Assembly (NCBI GenBank): GCA_034090805.1
Contig: JAXDRV010000042.1
Coordinates: 1-51,326, forward strand
Direction of reading: 5' to 3'
Length of the DNA: 51,326 nucleotides
Source: Ornithomonoglobus_A sp034090805
GTDB taxonomy: Bacteria; Bacillota; Clostridia; UBA1381
Numbering within the stretch: the first letter of the stretch is position 1; every line of letters starts with the position of its first letter. Under the pieces are notes generated by a model that had not been told where the DNA came from, ran no database searches, and was given only the letters and a program-made list of their open reading frames with translations. Made by a program: the position numbers and the translations under genes. This document shows positions 1-8,247 of the stretch, one piece after another.

Positions 1-1
1 G

Positions 2-454
2 GCGGTATTTAACACTGCGGACGGAATAAGCCTCGGTGATGCGGTAATGCTTGACAGCAACATTCCTTTTGATATGACGGACAGGTTTGTATATGAGCTT
101 GCGGAGGGCAGAAATTCGGTTGATGTGGTAAACATGGGCGATTTTTATGTAAGACCGAAGTTCATATTTGACGGAGCAATGTCGGAAATAAAGGTCATAT
201 ACGGCAAGAAGGCAATCGAGATAAACAATATAAATACGCCTGTGGTTATCGACTTTGAGCGGTGTACGGTGGAAAACAAAATAAGCGAAAGCTTAATATC
301 ATGTATGAGCGGTGATTTTTTTGAGTTTCCGAGCGGAAGAACGGGGATAACGGTTTACACCGACAAACCGGCAAGGCTGCAAATAAAATACGAACCCGTT
401 ACGATATACGATTTTGATTTTTCGGATATTGATTGGGGTGATGATAATGCTTAA
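2..454 (+). CDS. Phage tail protein, 5' end cut by window edge
   Basis: The reading frame is open from base 2, so the start lies outside the window; 150 codons are visible. The product is acidic and beta-rich, with no membrane segment. I did not recognise it by itself. It is called a tail component because it directly precedes, and overlaps by 8 bases, a gene with clear prophage tail-endopeptidase features, and a distal-tail-type protein is what usually sits there in siphovirus tail modules. It ends in an Asp-rich tail (DFDFSDIDWGDD). It could equally be a domesticated tail-like particle gene. Assignment to phage morphogenesis is inference from context; the specific role is uncertain. Confidence 0.5.
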   Translation, partial: AVFNTADGISLGDAVMLDSNIPFDMTDRFVYELAEGRNSVDVVNMGDFYVRPKFIFDGAMSEIKVIYGKKAIEINNINTPVVIDFERCTVENKISESLISCMSGDFFEFPSGRTGITVYTDKPARLQIKYEPVTIYDFDFSDIDWGDDNA

Positions 455-1637
455 GCTGCATGAGAGGGATAACACGGAAAAGCACATTACGGTATTGAAT
501 AATGCGTCCGACGTATGCGTATCGCAGGAATTAAACAAGTCTTACAGATTATCGTTTAAATACCCAAACGATAAAAAAGGGGTATTGATAACAGTAGGAA
601 GAATTGTTGACTGCGAGGGTCAGCTTTTTAGGATTTTAAGAGTTCAGCATACAAACGACGGTCAGAATTTGCTGAATATAACGTGCGACCATGTGTTTTA
701 CGCCGACGGACAAAAGGTATTTGCAGAGTCGTTCGGAATGTGTACCGTAAAAACGGGAACGGACGGCAGGGACATAGTGACGGCTGTTTCGGATTTTGTA
801 AACGAAAGACCGTCGGTGATTGCCGATTATGCCGTTGATAAGATATGGAATGAATGGTACGGCAGAAATTCGCCGTTTACATTTTTAAAGGACAAAAGCG
901 AGCTTGAGCGGATAGGCATGGAGAGCATTGACCTTGACGGTGACGGAGCGGTGAAATTTACAACCGACTTTTTTGTTAAGGACAAGGTGAATGTTGTTGA
1001 GCTTATTGAAAGCATTACAGAAAACTGCGGCAAGGGTGAGATTTATATTGACAATTATAACATTGCGCTTGTCGAACGCATAGGCAGGGACAGAGGAGTA
1101 CGGCTTGAGCTTGACAGAAACCTTGAAAGCGTTACGGTTGAAAGGGATATAACGGAGATGGTAACGAGGTTATATCCTTACGGTCCGAACGATGAGCATA
1201 TCGGAAGCGTTGCGGAGGGACGTCACTATGTTGACAGTCCGAATATCGAAGCTTACGGCATAATGGCAGGGTATAAGAATTATGATGCGATAGAGGGAGC
1301 GGACAATTCGGTGAGCGTTGCGGCAAAGCTTAAGGCTATGGCGGAGTGGGAATTTGCACAAGGCAACGAAAACAGAATAGACGTTCCCTCGGTGAGTATA
1401 TCCGGCAGGCTTGTTGATATTTCAAAGCTTGAGGAATACGGCGATGTTTACAAGGTGCGTTTGGGTGATACCGTAACCGTTATAGATAACGGAGTTGAGA
1501 TAAAAGAGCGTGTCACTGCACTTGAAACATATCCGTATGAGGCGAAAAGCGGAAGTATAACAATAGGCAAGGTTCAGAAGAATTTGTATTTTTATCTGGA
1601 TCAATTAAGGCATAGAGTCAATATGAAAGGACGATGA
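447..1637 (+). CDS. Prophage tail endopeptidase-like / minor structural protein
   Basis: A 396-residue protein resembling the N-terminal part of siphovirus tail-tip proteins (prophage endopeptidase tail family). The phrase VTRLYPYGPND near residue 245 followed by YVDS matches the ITRLYPYG...YIDS block of that family, and the DHVFYADGQ block near residue 80 also fits. The start at 447 is preferred over upstream in-frame ATGs because GGGG at 435-438 sits 8 bases ahead. Family members in active phages often carry a long C-terminal extension; this one stops at the conserved part. Downstream there is no tail fibre, lysis or integrase gene, only a foldback element and then hisH, so this is either a prophage edge or a decaying remnant. 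Confidence 0.65.
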   Translation: MLKLHERDNTEKHITVLNNASDVCVSQELNKSYRLSFKYPNDKKGVLITVGRIVDCEGQLFRILRVQHTNDGQNLLNITCDHVFYADGQKVFAESFGMCTVKTGTDGRDIVTAVSDFVNERPSVIADYAVDKIWNEWYGRNSPFTFLKDKSELERIGMESIDLDGDGAVKFTTDFFVKDKVNVVELIESITENCGKGEIYIDNYNIALVERIGRDRGVRLELDRNLESVTVERDITEMVTRLYPYGPNDEHIGSVAEGRHYVDSPNIEAYGIMAGYKNYDAIEGADNSVSVAAKLKAMAEWEFAQGNENRIDVPSVSISGRLVDISKLEEYGDVYKVRLGDTVTVIDNGVEIKERVTALETYPYEAKSGSITIGKVQKNLYFYLDQLRHRVNMKGR

Positions 1638-1798
1638 AGCTTGAATAAAATCGCCAATCTCACCACTTTTTGTTCGGGGCAGTACCCTTACGCTATCGGC
1701 TTTGCCGATAGTCGCCGTAGGCGAGTTTTGCAGGCAAAACCGTTGGGTACAGCACCACTCACTGCAAAGCGGCAATCTGAGCGATTTTATTTCAAACT
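1638..1798. repeat. Foldback element after the phage tail gene
   Basis: About 160 bases bounded by an imperfect inverted repeat: AGCTTGAATAAAATCGC at the left and its complement, with one or two changes, at 1782-1798. Inside are nested hairpins, such as GCTATCGG/CCGATAGT near 1691-1710, GTTTTGC/GCAAAAC near 1725-1740, and GTACCC/GGGTAC enclosing both. It begins on the base after the tail-gene stop codon. The 63-codon frame across it shows no protein character. It shares this design, but not its sequence, with the elements at 12961, 21885, 25738, 34389 and 44696. Confidence 0.6.
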
Positions 1799-1828
1799 TG
1801 GTTTTGGAAAGGAGTTAAGGACAATAGC

Positions 1829-2422
1829 ATGATTGCAATTATAGATTACGGTGCGGGAAATCTGCACAGTGTGAAAAATGCGCTTGATTTTCTCGGAGCA
1901 GACAGCGTGATAACGGGAGATGCCGAAACGATACTTGCCGCAGATAAGGTGATTTTGCCGGGAGTCGGTGCTTTCGGCGATGCTATGGCGGCTTTATCCG
2001 CTGCAGGACTTGACGGAGTTATACGCAGGATAGCGGCAGACGGCACTCCTCTTTTGGGGATATGCCTCGGCTTGCAGCTTATGCTTGAGGAAAGCGAGGA
2101 GGCTCCGAGCGTGAGAGGACTTGGAATTTTTAAGGGGAAATGCGTAAAAATCCCCGATCACGGACTGAAAATACCGCATATGGGCTGGAACAGCCTTGAG
2201 TTGGGAAAGGAAAGCAGGATATTAAGCGGCGGTGAGTATGTTTATTTTGTACATTCGTACTATCTTACCACGCCCGAAACGGACGCCGTTGCGGCTTATA
2301 CCGAATACGGCGAGAGGCTCGGAGTTGCACTGGAGCGTGACAATGTTTTTGCGGTACAGTTCCACCCGGAAAAAAGCGGCGATGCGGGAATGGAGATATT
2401 GAAACGTTTTATCGCTTTATGA
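1829..2422 (+). CDS. hisH: Imidazole glycerol phosphate synthase, glutaminase subunit HisH
   Basis: HisH releases ammonia from glutamine and passes it to HisF to form IGP and AICAR in histidine synthesis. The class I glutamine amidotransferase triad is visible: Cys79 in GICLGLQ, and His and Glu in the FHPEKSG motif near residue 179. The N-terminal IDYGAGNLHSV block is typical. Length of 197 residues matches the family. The ATG at 1829 follows GGAAAGGAG at about 1807-1815. hisF follows 114 bases downstream, so the two subunits are produced together, but the rest of the histidine operon is not in the window. Confidence 0.95.
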   Translation: MIAIIDYGAGNLHSVKNALDFLGADSVITGDAETILAADKVILPGVGAFGDAMAALSAAGLDGVIRRIAADGTPLLGICLGLQLMLEESEEAPSVRGLGIFKGKCVKIPDHGLKIPHMGWNSLELGKESRILSGGEYVYFVHSYYLTTPETDAVAAYTEYGERLGVALERDNVFAVQFHPEKSGDAGMEILKRFIAL

Positions 2423-2536
2423 GTATCGGCGGCTGAAGTGATGCCAAACGCATAAATATTCCTATTAAAAATGCGTATTATAATAGGAAAGAAAATTTAC
2501 ACAGCGGAACAATTTCCGTGAACGGAGGGGTTAAAA

Positions 2537-3313
2537 TTGTATGCAAAAAGAATAATTCCGTGCCTGGACGTCAAGGACGGACGGGTTGTAAAGGGAGTAA
2601 ATTTTGTGAATTTAACGGATGCGGGCGATCCCGTTGAGTGCGCCAAGGTATATAACGAGGCGGGAGCGGATGAGCTTGTATTTCTCGATATAACTGCGTC
2701 CTCGGACGCACGTGACACTGTGACGGACATGGTGGAGCGAGTTGCAAAAAGCGTGTTTATACCGTTCACCGTTGGCGGAGGAATACGGACGGTTGAGGAT
2801 TTCCGCAGAATTTTAAATGCGGGAGCGGACAAGGTTTCGGTCAACAGTGCAGCGATAAAGCGACCGGAGCTTATCAGCGAGGCGGCGGAAAAATTCGGCA
2901 GACAGTGCGTTGTGTGCGCCATAGACGCAAAGCGCAGGGAAAACGGCGGCTGGGACGTGTATCTGAACGGCGGCAGAGTGAACACGGGCATTGACGCTCT
3001 TGAGTGGGCAAAACGTGCAGAGCAGCTCGGAGCGGGCGAGATACTGCTGACAAGCATGGACTGTGACGGAACAAAGGCGGGATATGATCTGGAGCTTACG
3101 AGAGCTGTAAGCGAAAATGCCGGGATACCCGTAATAGCCTCCGGCGGCGCAGGGCGGCTTGAGCATTTTCTTGACGCATTCACAAAGGGAAAGGCGGACG
3201 CAGTGCTTGCGGCAAGCCTGTTCCATTTTCATGAGATAGAAATAAACGATTTAAAGCGGTATCTGAGAGATAACGGCGAGTCGGTAAGACTGACGGAAGG
3301 GACTGTTAAATGA
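2537..3313 (+). CDS. hisF: Imidazole glycerol phosphate synthase, cyclase subunit HisF
   Basis: HisF is the (beta/alpha)8-barrel cyclase partner of HisH in the cytoplasm. Both catalytic aspartates are in place: Asp11 in CLDVKDGRVVKG and Asp130 in CAIDAKR. The phosphate-binding glycines TVGGGIR (near 78-84) and IASGGAG (near 196-202) are present. The start is a TTG at 2537, chosen because GGAGGGG at 2524-2530 is correctly spaced and the next residues YAKRIIPCLDV match the family's N-terminus. Length of 258 residues is typical. Its last four bases overlap the next gene (ATGA). Confidence 0.96.
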   Translation: MYAKRIIPCLDVKDGRVVKGVNFVNLTDAGDPVECAKVYNEAGADELVFLDITASSDARDTVTDMVERVAKSVFIPFTVGGGIRTVEDFRRILNAGADKVSVNSAAIKRPELISEAAEKFGRQCVVCAIDAKRRENGGWDVYLNGGRVNTGIDALEWAKRAEQLGAGEILLTSMDCDGTKAGYDLELTRAVSENAGIPVIASGGAGRLEHFLDAFTKGKADAVLAASLFHFHEIEINDLKRYLRDNGESVRLTEGTVK

Positions 3314-3702
3314 AAAAGCATTTTCTGCCTACGACAAAATTTAACCTCACAGACGCAAAAATGTTTGTTGTTGCGTCGCTTTTGTGCTTTCACATTCTGC
3401 CGATGATATTTGTATTCATGGGCGAGGGAGGGCAGTCGGTGCTGATGAATATGTTTATGCTCGTGCTTAACCCGATGTTTATTTTCGGAACGGCGTTTTT
3501 TTACGGAGCAAGACTCGGCTTTGAATGGAAATTTCCGCTTATTTTAGGAATATTGGCGGCTGTTTCGATATTTATGTATTACAGCTTTCCCAATCCCAAC
3601 GACCTGATGGAATCGGGAACGGTGTGCTTTATTGTATATATGATGTTTTCATATGCGTTTGCTTTTATGGGTGCGGTTTTTAAAAAGCTTACGGGCAAAT
3701 GA
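3310..3702 (+). CDS. Small four-helix membrane protein, unknown function
   Basis: A 130-residue hydrophobic protein with about four predicted membrane segments (roughly residues 17-36, 46-63, 70-88 and 101-122) and short charged termini. The start overlaps the hisF stop as ATGA, so translation is probably coupled. I do not recognise the family. It resembles small YIP/DUF-type integral membrane proteins only in general layout. Nothing in its sequence suggests a link to histidine synthesis, so the pairing with hisF may be only positional. Confidence 0.7.
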   Translation: MKKHFLPTTKFNLTDAKMFVVASLLCFHILPMIFVFMGEGGQSVLMNMFMLVLNPMFIFGTAFFYGARLGFEWKFPLILGILAAVSIFMYYSFPNPNDLMESGTVCFIVYMMFSYAFAFMGAVFKKLTGK

Positions 3703-3730
3703 GAAATTTACAGAAGGTAAAAGTTCTTCG

Positions 3731-3957
3731 GAATGTGAGATGTTTCTGATTACGGGGCGGCAGGGACACCGCCCCCTACACACCCTCACTCTCGCTTGAA
3801 ACTCGCCGAAACTCAAGCATAAACATCACAAATTATTCCAAAATTATAGGATTTGAGAGTGTTTTTGAGTTTGTTCGGACGAGTTACCGTAAGGGATGTT
3901 TGAGTACGAATAAAATCAAAAACACTCTCAAATCCCAAACCGACATTTTACAATTAC
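3731..3957 (+). repeat. R1 repeat element, copy 1 (both modules)
   Basis: This copy has a GC hairpin module, GGGGCGG-CAGGGACA-CCGCCCC near 3754-3776, followed by a spacer (CGCCGAAACTCA...CATAAACATCACAAATT). After that comes a long inverted repeat whose left arm starts GATTTGAGAGTGTTTTTGAG at 3850 and whose right arm ends with the complement near 3934. The outer flank is CCCAAACCGACATTTTACAA. Four other copies lie at 24593, 30285, 38213 and 46161. It sits directly upstream of the DUF4250 gene. Confidence 0.85.
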
Positions 3958-3986
3958 CTAAATATAAAAACGAAAGGAGAATTGCC

Positions 3987-4160
3987 ATGCTTCCGAAAGA
4001 CCCTATCATACTTCTTGGTGTTATAAACACAAAGCTCAGAGATTTTTACCCGTCTTTGGCGGCTCTTTGTGATGATTTGAACGTTGCCGAGGAGGAAATT
4101 TCCGCTTCTCTTGCGGCAGTCGGCTACAAATATTCACCCGAAAAAAACCAATTTATTTGA
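3987..4160 (+). CDS. DUF4250 domain protein
   Basis: A 57-residue protein beginning MLPKDPIILLGVINTKLRD and ending GYKYSPEKNQFI, which matches the conserved pattern of DUF4250, a short all-helical family common in Firmicutes. Function is unknown; the helix-turn-helix-like size suggests a small regulator or adaptor, but that is speculation. The start at 3987 follows GAAAGGAG at 3972-3979 with ideal spacing. A longer in-frame start at 3900 is rejected because it begins inside the R1 repeat. Confidence 0.8.
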   Translation: MLPKDPIILLGVINTKLRDFYPSLAALCDDLNVAEEEISASLAAVGYKYSPEKNQFI

Positions 4161-4463
4161 CATAATACAAGTGTTATGTAAACTTTATTACGAATTTTTA
4201 TAATTTTGTAACAATTTAGTAATAATTAACGTCAACCTAAACAAAGCATTTTCAAGATATTGAATAATTTGTTGCGATTTGACCATATATTGTGTTTTCG
4301 ATTTTACCGAAAACAACGATAATTGCAAAAATATGTAAATTAAAGAGTGCAAAAACTGTAACATTCTTATCAAAAAAGGGCGAAATATTGCAGTTTGATT
4401 ACATAAACTTTAAAAAAAGATAACAAAACTTTTAAGCAAATTTAATTTTTTTGCTCAAAAACC
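4161..4463. other. AT-rich gene-free spacer
   Basis: About 300 bases of very AT-rich DNA between the DUF4250 gene and the promoter at 4464. It includes a weak GTTTTCG/CGAAAAC hairpin near 4291-4313. No open frame of coding character, riboswitch or repeat copy was recognised. Confidence 0.6.
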
Positions 4464-4492
4464 TTGACATTGAGGCAAAATAGTGTTACAAT
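4464..4492 (+). promoter_or_regulatory. SigA-type promoter for the NlpC/P60 gene
   Basis: TTGACA at 4464-4469, a 17-base spacer, TACAAT at 4487-4492. Transcription would begin near 4499, leaving a leader of about 110 bases. A c-di-AMP (ydaO) riboswitch is common before such genes, but I could not recognise one here. Confidence 0.8.
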
Positions 4493-4609
4493 ACAGGCAG
4501 TTAGTAAAAAACACAGCAGAATTTGGGAATAAAATTGGTTCCCTCGATGATTGATTGGAAGGAAGAAACACAGAAGGTAACGGACTAAAACGAAAGGAAG
4601 ATAATCATC

Positions 4610-5917
4610 TTGAAAAAAATCGCAAAGAAAATTATCCTATCTGTTCTATCTCTGACCGCAATGCTTGGTACGTCGGCGCTGGCTGCCGATTTGAGCGGCT
4701 GGGCAGAATCGGAGTATCGTTCGGCAAACACAGCCGGGCTTGTCTCCTATTCGGTTGTCTCGCGCAATATGAAAGAAGATATTACAAGACAGGAATTTTG
4801 TGAGCTTGCAATGAACTTATATAAAAAGCTCACAAACGAAACCCTGATAACACCCACAGGTTCACCGTTTGTCGATACAGATAATAAGGCGGTTTCGCAG
4901 GCATACTGCTACGGAATCGTATCGGGAACGTCAGACGGAAATTTTGATCCCGGCAGACTTGTCACTCGTGAAGAGATGGCAAAAATGCTTGTTTCAACGC
5001 TTGCCGCAAGTGAGGTAAATTTTGAACTTGCCGACGGAGAGGACAAATCGGCAATTTCGGGCTTTGATGACGCATATAAGATCAGCTCATGGGCTGAGGC
5101 GTCTGTCATAACGGCTCTTAACAATTCGCTCATTAACGGTATTACGGCGGACATTCTCGATCCCCTCGGCTCGACAACAAGAGAGCAGGCGATTGCGAGC
5201 GTAAACCGTTCGTACAATGCTTTTAAATCGGACAGCTACTCTGTAGCTTTGCCGGTGATTACACTGCCTGAGGACGGCAGCGAAATCGAAGAGGGCGACT
5301 TCACAATTTCGTGGACGTCGATTCCCGCAGCGTCCAGCTATCATGTTATCGTAAAGGACGCAAACGCAAATTCGGTCGTGCTTGAGGATATTTACTCCTC
5401 AACCTCACACGAAATCAAAGCGGGAACGCTTGCAGGAACAAAGGAATATACCCTTATAGTGGGCGCAGTGCTTGCGGACGGCAGCGAGGTCTACAGTATG
5501 CCTGTTGACTTTACCTACAAGGGCAGCAGTAAATCGGTATACAAGGCTGACAGCGCAAAGGTGCAGAAGGTTCTCGATACTGCCGCAAAGTATCTGGGAG
5601 TGCCGTATCTTTGGGGCGGAACGACTCCGTCAGGCTTTGACTGCTCAGGATTTGTTCAGTATGTTTTGAGAGAAAACGGAATCAATATCACCCGTACTAC
5701 ATATACACAATGGGATAATGACGGTGTATACGTTTCAAGAAGCGAGCTTGAGCCGGGAGATTTGGTTTACTTTGGCAGCAGCTCTGCTCCGCATCACGTA
5801 GGTATGTACGTGGGCAACGGAACATATATCCATGCTCCGAGAACGGGAGATGTTGTTAAATATTCGTCGCTTGATTCAAGAAGTGATTTCTGCGGCGGTA
5901 AAAGAGTAATAAAGTAG
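4610..5917 (+). CDS. Secreted SLH-domain NlpC/P60 peptidoglycan hydrolase
   Basis: A 435-residue exported wall hydrolase. A signal peptide (KK-rich start, hydrophobic core, cut after SALA near residue 25) is followed by three S-layer homology domains, roughly residues 28-75, 85-140 and 150-200. A fibronectin-like beta domain (about 220-305, with ISWTSIPAASSYHV) comes next, then an NlpC/P60 domain (about 315-435). The catalytic Cys is in FDCSGFVQYV and the His in PHHVGMYVGNG, with a second His in TYIHAP. It would bind secondary wall polymer through SLH and cleave gamma-D-Glu-diamino acid links. The start is a TTG at 4610 after AAAGGAAG; a clear terminator follows. Confidence 0.9.
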   Translation: MKKIAKKIILSVLSLTAMLGTSALAADLSGWAESEYRSANTAGLVSYSVVSRNMKEDITRQEFCELAMNLYKKLTNETLITPTGSPFVDTDNKAVSQAYCYGIVSGTSDGNFDPGRLVTREEMAKMLVSTLAASEVNFELADGEDKSAISGFDDAYKISSWAEASVITALNNSLINGITADILDPLGSTTREQAIASVNRSYNAFKSDSYSVALPVITLPEDGSEIEEGDFTISWTSIPAASSYHVIVKDANANSVVLEDIYSSTSHEIKAGTLAGTKEYTLIVGAVLADGSEVYSMPVDFTYKGSSKSVYKADSAKVQKVLDTAAKYLGVPYLWGGTTPSGFDCSGFVQYVLRENGINITRTTYTQWDNDGVYVSRSELEPGDLVYFGSSSAPHHVGMYVGNGTYIHAPRTGDVVKYSSLDSRSDFCGGKRVIK

Positions 5918-5926
5918 GATCATTTG

Positions 5927-5958
5927 GCTGCGGCAGTTTTGCCGCAGCTTATTTTTTT
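5927..5958 (+). terminator. Rho-independent terminator
   Basis: A GCTGCGGCA/TGCCGCAGC perfect 9-bp stem with a 4-base loop, followed by TTATTTTTTT, lies immediately after the NlpC/P60 gene. Confidence 0.9.
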
Positions 5959-5969
5959 AGGAGGGGTAT

Positions 5970-6548
5970 ATGATAACCTCGTTTGATTTTTTTGTATTAA
6001 ACAATATCCAAAATCTGCGCTGTGCCGCACTTGATGCGGTGATGGCTCATATGCTGCCGTCAACGCTTGCGGCGGCGGTGTTCTGGATTGCGGTCTGCGC
6101 TATAATGCTTATCCGCAAGGACGACAGACCGGCGGGGGTAAAGGGACTGCTTGCGCTGCTGATAGGTACGGTGGTGTTTGCGGTGATTATGAAAAACTGC
6201 GTTATGCGTCTGCGCCCGTTTATGGACGAAAACGGACTTCTCGGTGCGGAGCAGCTTTTGATACGGCCGCCGTCGGGGTATTCGTTTCCGTCGGGACATT
6301 CGGTATCATCGTTTGCAGCTGCATTTTCTGTATTTCTGCACAAAAAGCGGCTCGGTGCACTATGCCTTATCATAGCTGCGGCAGTGGCATTTTCAAGGAC
6401 GTATTTATATGTACATTTTCCGTCGGATGTGATATGCGGAGCGGTATTCGGAATATTGAGTGCATTGGCGGCGAATGCGATTGTGAATAACGTTGTGAAA
6501 AGGACGAAAGGGAAAGAATATGAAAACAAATTATCAGATAATTCTTGA
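5970..6548 (+). CDS. PAP2-family membrane phosphatase
   Basis: A 192-residue integral membrane lipid phosphatase. All three PAP2 signature blocks are present: KNCVMRLRP near residue 72, PSGHS near 109, and SRTYLYVHFPSD near 145, giving the catalytic His/Asp and phosphate-binding Arg residues. About five membrane helices surround them. Likely substrates are undecaprenyl pyrophosphate or phosphatidic or phosphatidylglycerol phosphates; the sequence does not say which. RBS AGGAGGGG lies at 5960-5967. The 3' end overlaps queH by 29 bases, so the two are co-transcribed, although the functions appear unrelated. Confidence 0.88.
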   Translation: MITSFDFFVLNNIQNLRCAALDAVMAHMLPSTLAAAVFWIAVCAIMLIRKDDRPAGVKGLLALLIGTVVFAVIMKNCVMRLRPFMDENGLLGAEQLLIRPPSGYSFPSGHSVSSFAAAFSVFLHKKRLGALCLIIAAAVAFSRTYLYVHFPSDVICGAVFGILSALAANAIVNNVVKRTKGKEYENKLSDNS

Positions 6549-7128
6549 AAAGGAAACGGAAAAGCTTAACGGCAGACGTGCAAAGCTGCTTCTGCACAGC
6601 TGCTGCGGTCCCTGCTCAACTTATGTGCTTGAGTATCTAAGCACATATTTTGATATTACGGTGTTGTATTACAATCCGAATATCTATCCCGAGGAGGAAT
6701 TTTTTAAGCGCCGAGAGGAGCAGGAGAGGCTGATAGGGCAAATGTTCCCGCACGGAGATGTGAAATTTATCGGCTGCGATTACGACAGCGGCGATTTTTA
6801 TTCCGCAGTCAAGGGACTGGAGCATGAGCCGGAGGGCGGCGAACGCTGCTTCAAATGCTACAGGCTGCGCCTTGAGGAAACGGCGAAAAGAGCGGCTCTT
6901 GGCGGATTTGAATATTTTACGACAACGCTTTCGATAAGTCCACACAAAAACGCCCAAAAGCTCAACGAAACAGGCGGTGAGCTTGCCGAAAAATACGGGA
7001 TTAAATATCTGTATTCGGACTTTAAAAAGAAAAACGGATACAAGCGCTCGTGCGAGTTATCCGCCGAATACGGGATATACCGTCAAAATTACTGCGGCTG
7101 TGTGTATTCTGTTGAAAAAAAATTATAA
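6520..7128 (+). CDS. queH: Epoxyqueuosine reductase QueH
   Basis: QueH catalyses the last step of queuosine formation in tRNA, reducing epoxyqueuosine, and replaces the unrelated B12-dependent QueG. The 202-residue protein has the family's cysteine motifs: SCCGPC near residues 27-32, CFKCYRLRLEETA near 109, and YCGCVYS near the C-terminus, which bind an iron-sulfur cluster and an additional metal. The blocks YYNPNIYPEEEF and TTLSISPHKN are also diagnostic. The ATG at 6520 follows GGAAAG at 6511-6516. No other queuosine gene is in the window. Confidence 0.92.
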   Translation: MKTNYQIILEKETEKLNGRRAKLLLHSCCGPCSTYVLEYLSTYFDITVLYYNPNIYPEEEFFKRREEQERLIGQMFPHGDVKFIGCDYDSGDFYSAVKGLEHEPEGGERCFKCYRLRLEETAKRAALGGFEYFTTTLSISPHKNAQKLNETGGELAEKYGIKYLYSDFKKKNGYKRSCELSAEYGIYRQNYCGCVYSVEKKL

Positions 7129-7238
7129 AATATGTCTGAAAACACTTGCCAAATGTATATGTTTTGTGATAAAATTACTATATAGGCATATATTTTCTAT
7201 TTTATTTAATATTTTTTAGATTTTTCTTAAAAATATGC

Positions 7239-7267
7239 TTTACATTTTGCCTGAAATGTTGTATAAT
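7239..7267 (+). promoter_or_regulatory. Promoter of the microcompartment operon
   Basis: TTTACA at 7239-7244, a 17-base spacer, TATAAT at 7262-7267, in very AT-rich surroundings. The leader is about 45 bases, with RBS AGAAAGAGGG. No obvious operator palindrome is seen between promoter and gene. Confidence 0.8.
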
Positions 7268-7319
7268 AAAGATAAATCCAAATAAAACAAAACAAAACCA
7301 AAAGAAAGAGGGAAAAAGT

Positions 7320-8210
7320 ATGTTCAAATCAGATTACGAAATCAAAAAAGAACTTTGCGAAATCGGCAGAAGAATCTACAATGACGGTTTCGTTGCCGCA
7401 AACGACGGTAACTTCTCCGTTCAGATAGACAAAGATACATATTTTGTAACGCCGACGGGAGTATCAAAGGGATTTATGACACCTGACATGATTTGCAAGG
7501 TGGACGGACAGGGAAATCTAAAGGAGGCAAACGGTCCGTGGAAGCCGTCGTCGGAATTTAAGATGCACCTTAAGGTATATCAGGAAAGACCGGACGTTAA
7601 GGCAGTTGTTCACGCTCATCCTCCGATTGCAACGTCATTTGCGATTGCGGGTATTCCTTTGGACAAGCTGATCATGCCTGAGGCTATAATCTTCCTGGGA
7701 GCTGTTCCCATCGCTCAGTACGGCACACCCTCGACAATGGAAATTCCTGAGTCGCTTGAGCCGTATATCCAGGACTATGACGCTATTCTTCTTGCAAACC
7801 ACGGCGCACTGTCGTTCGGCTGCGACTTAAATACGGCATTCTTCAGAATGGAATCAACGGAATTTTACGCAAAGCTGCTCATGTACGCAAGACTTCTCGG
7901 CGGTGAGAAGGAAATCCCCTGCGGCGAAGTTAAGAAGCTTGTTGACCTGAGAAAGCAGTTCAATGTACCGGGCAGACACCCGATGGAAAAGCTTTGTCCC
8001 GGCTGCTATGAGGACGGCACCTGCTCGATGTCGCCTTCAGAGGCAAATGAAAAATACGGAGTTGAAAGCTCAGCGGCATATCACGGTTTCCAACCGCTTC
8101 CCTCACAGGTATGCAAGGACGATAAATGCAGCTGCGGCAAAAATGACAAGGATCTCGAAAGCCTTGTTGCCGAGGTAACAAGAAAGGTTCTTGAGCAGTA
8201 TAATAAATAG
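7320..8210 (+). CDS. Class II (fuculose/rhamnulose-phosphate type) aldolase with encapsulation tail
   Basis: The first enzyme of the BMC operon, 296 residues. The class II aldolase/adducin core fills residues 1-215; the metal ligands are visible as HAHPP near residue 98 and a His in LLANHGAL near 160. It should cleave L-fuculose-1-P or L-rhamnulose-1-P to DHAP and lactaldehyde. The core is followed by a cysteine-rich linker (CPGCYEDGTC near 221 and CKDDKCSCG near 262), then an amphipathic helix (LESLVAEVTRKVLEQYNK) of the kind that targets cargo into BMCs. The linker cysteines are unusual and may bind metal. No sugar kinase or isomerase is adjacent. Substrate identity is inferred. Confidence 0.85.
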   Translation: MFKSDYEIKKELCEIGRRIYNDGFVAANDGNFSVQIDKDTYFVTPTGVSKGFMTPDMICKVDGQGNLKEANGPWKPSSEFKMHLKVYQERPDVKAVVHAHPPIATSFAIAGIPLDKLIMPEAIIFLGAVPIAQYGTPSTMEIPESLEPYIQDYDAILLANHGALSFGCDLNTAFFRMESTEFYAKLLMYARLLGGEKEIPCGEVKKLVDLRKQFNVPGRHPMEKLCPGCYEDGTCSMSPSEANEKYGVESSAAYHGFQPLPSQVCKDDKCSCGKNDKDLESLVAEVTRKVLEQYNK

Positions 8211-8247
8211 TAGATATGCGGAGCCGATAACGAGGAGGGTGTACAAA

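Noticed and set aside
1638..1798. Integron attC-like sites among the foldback elements
   Set aside because: The outer repeats do not show the short conserved core sites of attC, there is no integrase, and the elements lie inside functional operons.
1641..1832. 63-codon plus-strand gene between the tail gene and hisH
   Set aside because: It spans a foldback element, is composed of hairpin-derived codons and has no ribosome site.
4493..4609. c-di-AMP (ydaO) riboswitch before the NlpC/P60 gene
   Set aside because: The context is right, but the 110-base leader is short and I could not find the conserved core; not claimed.
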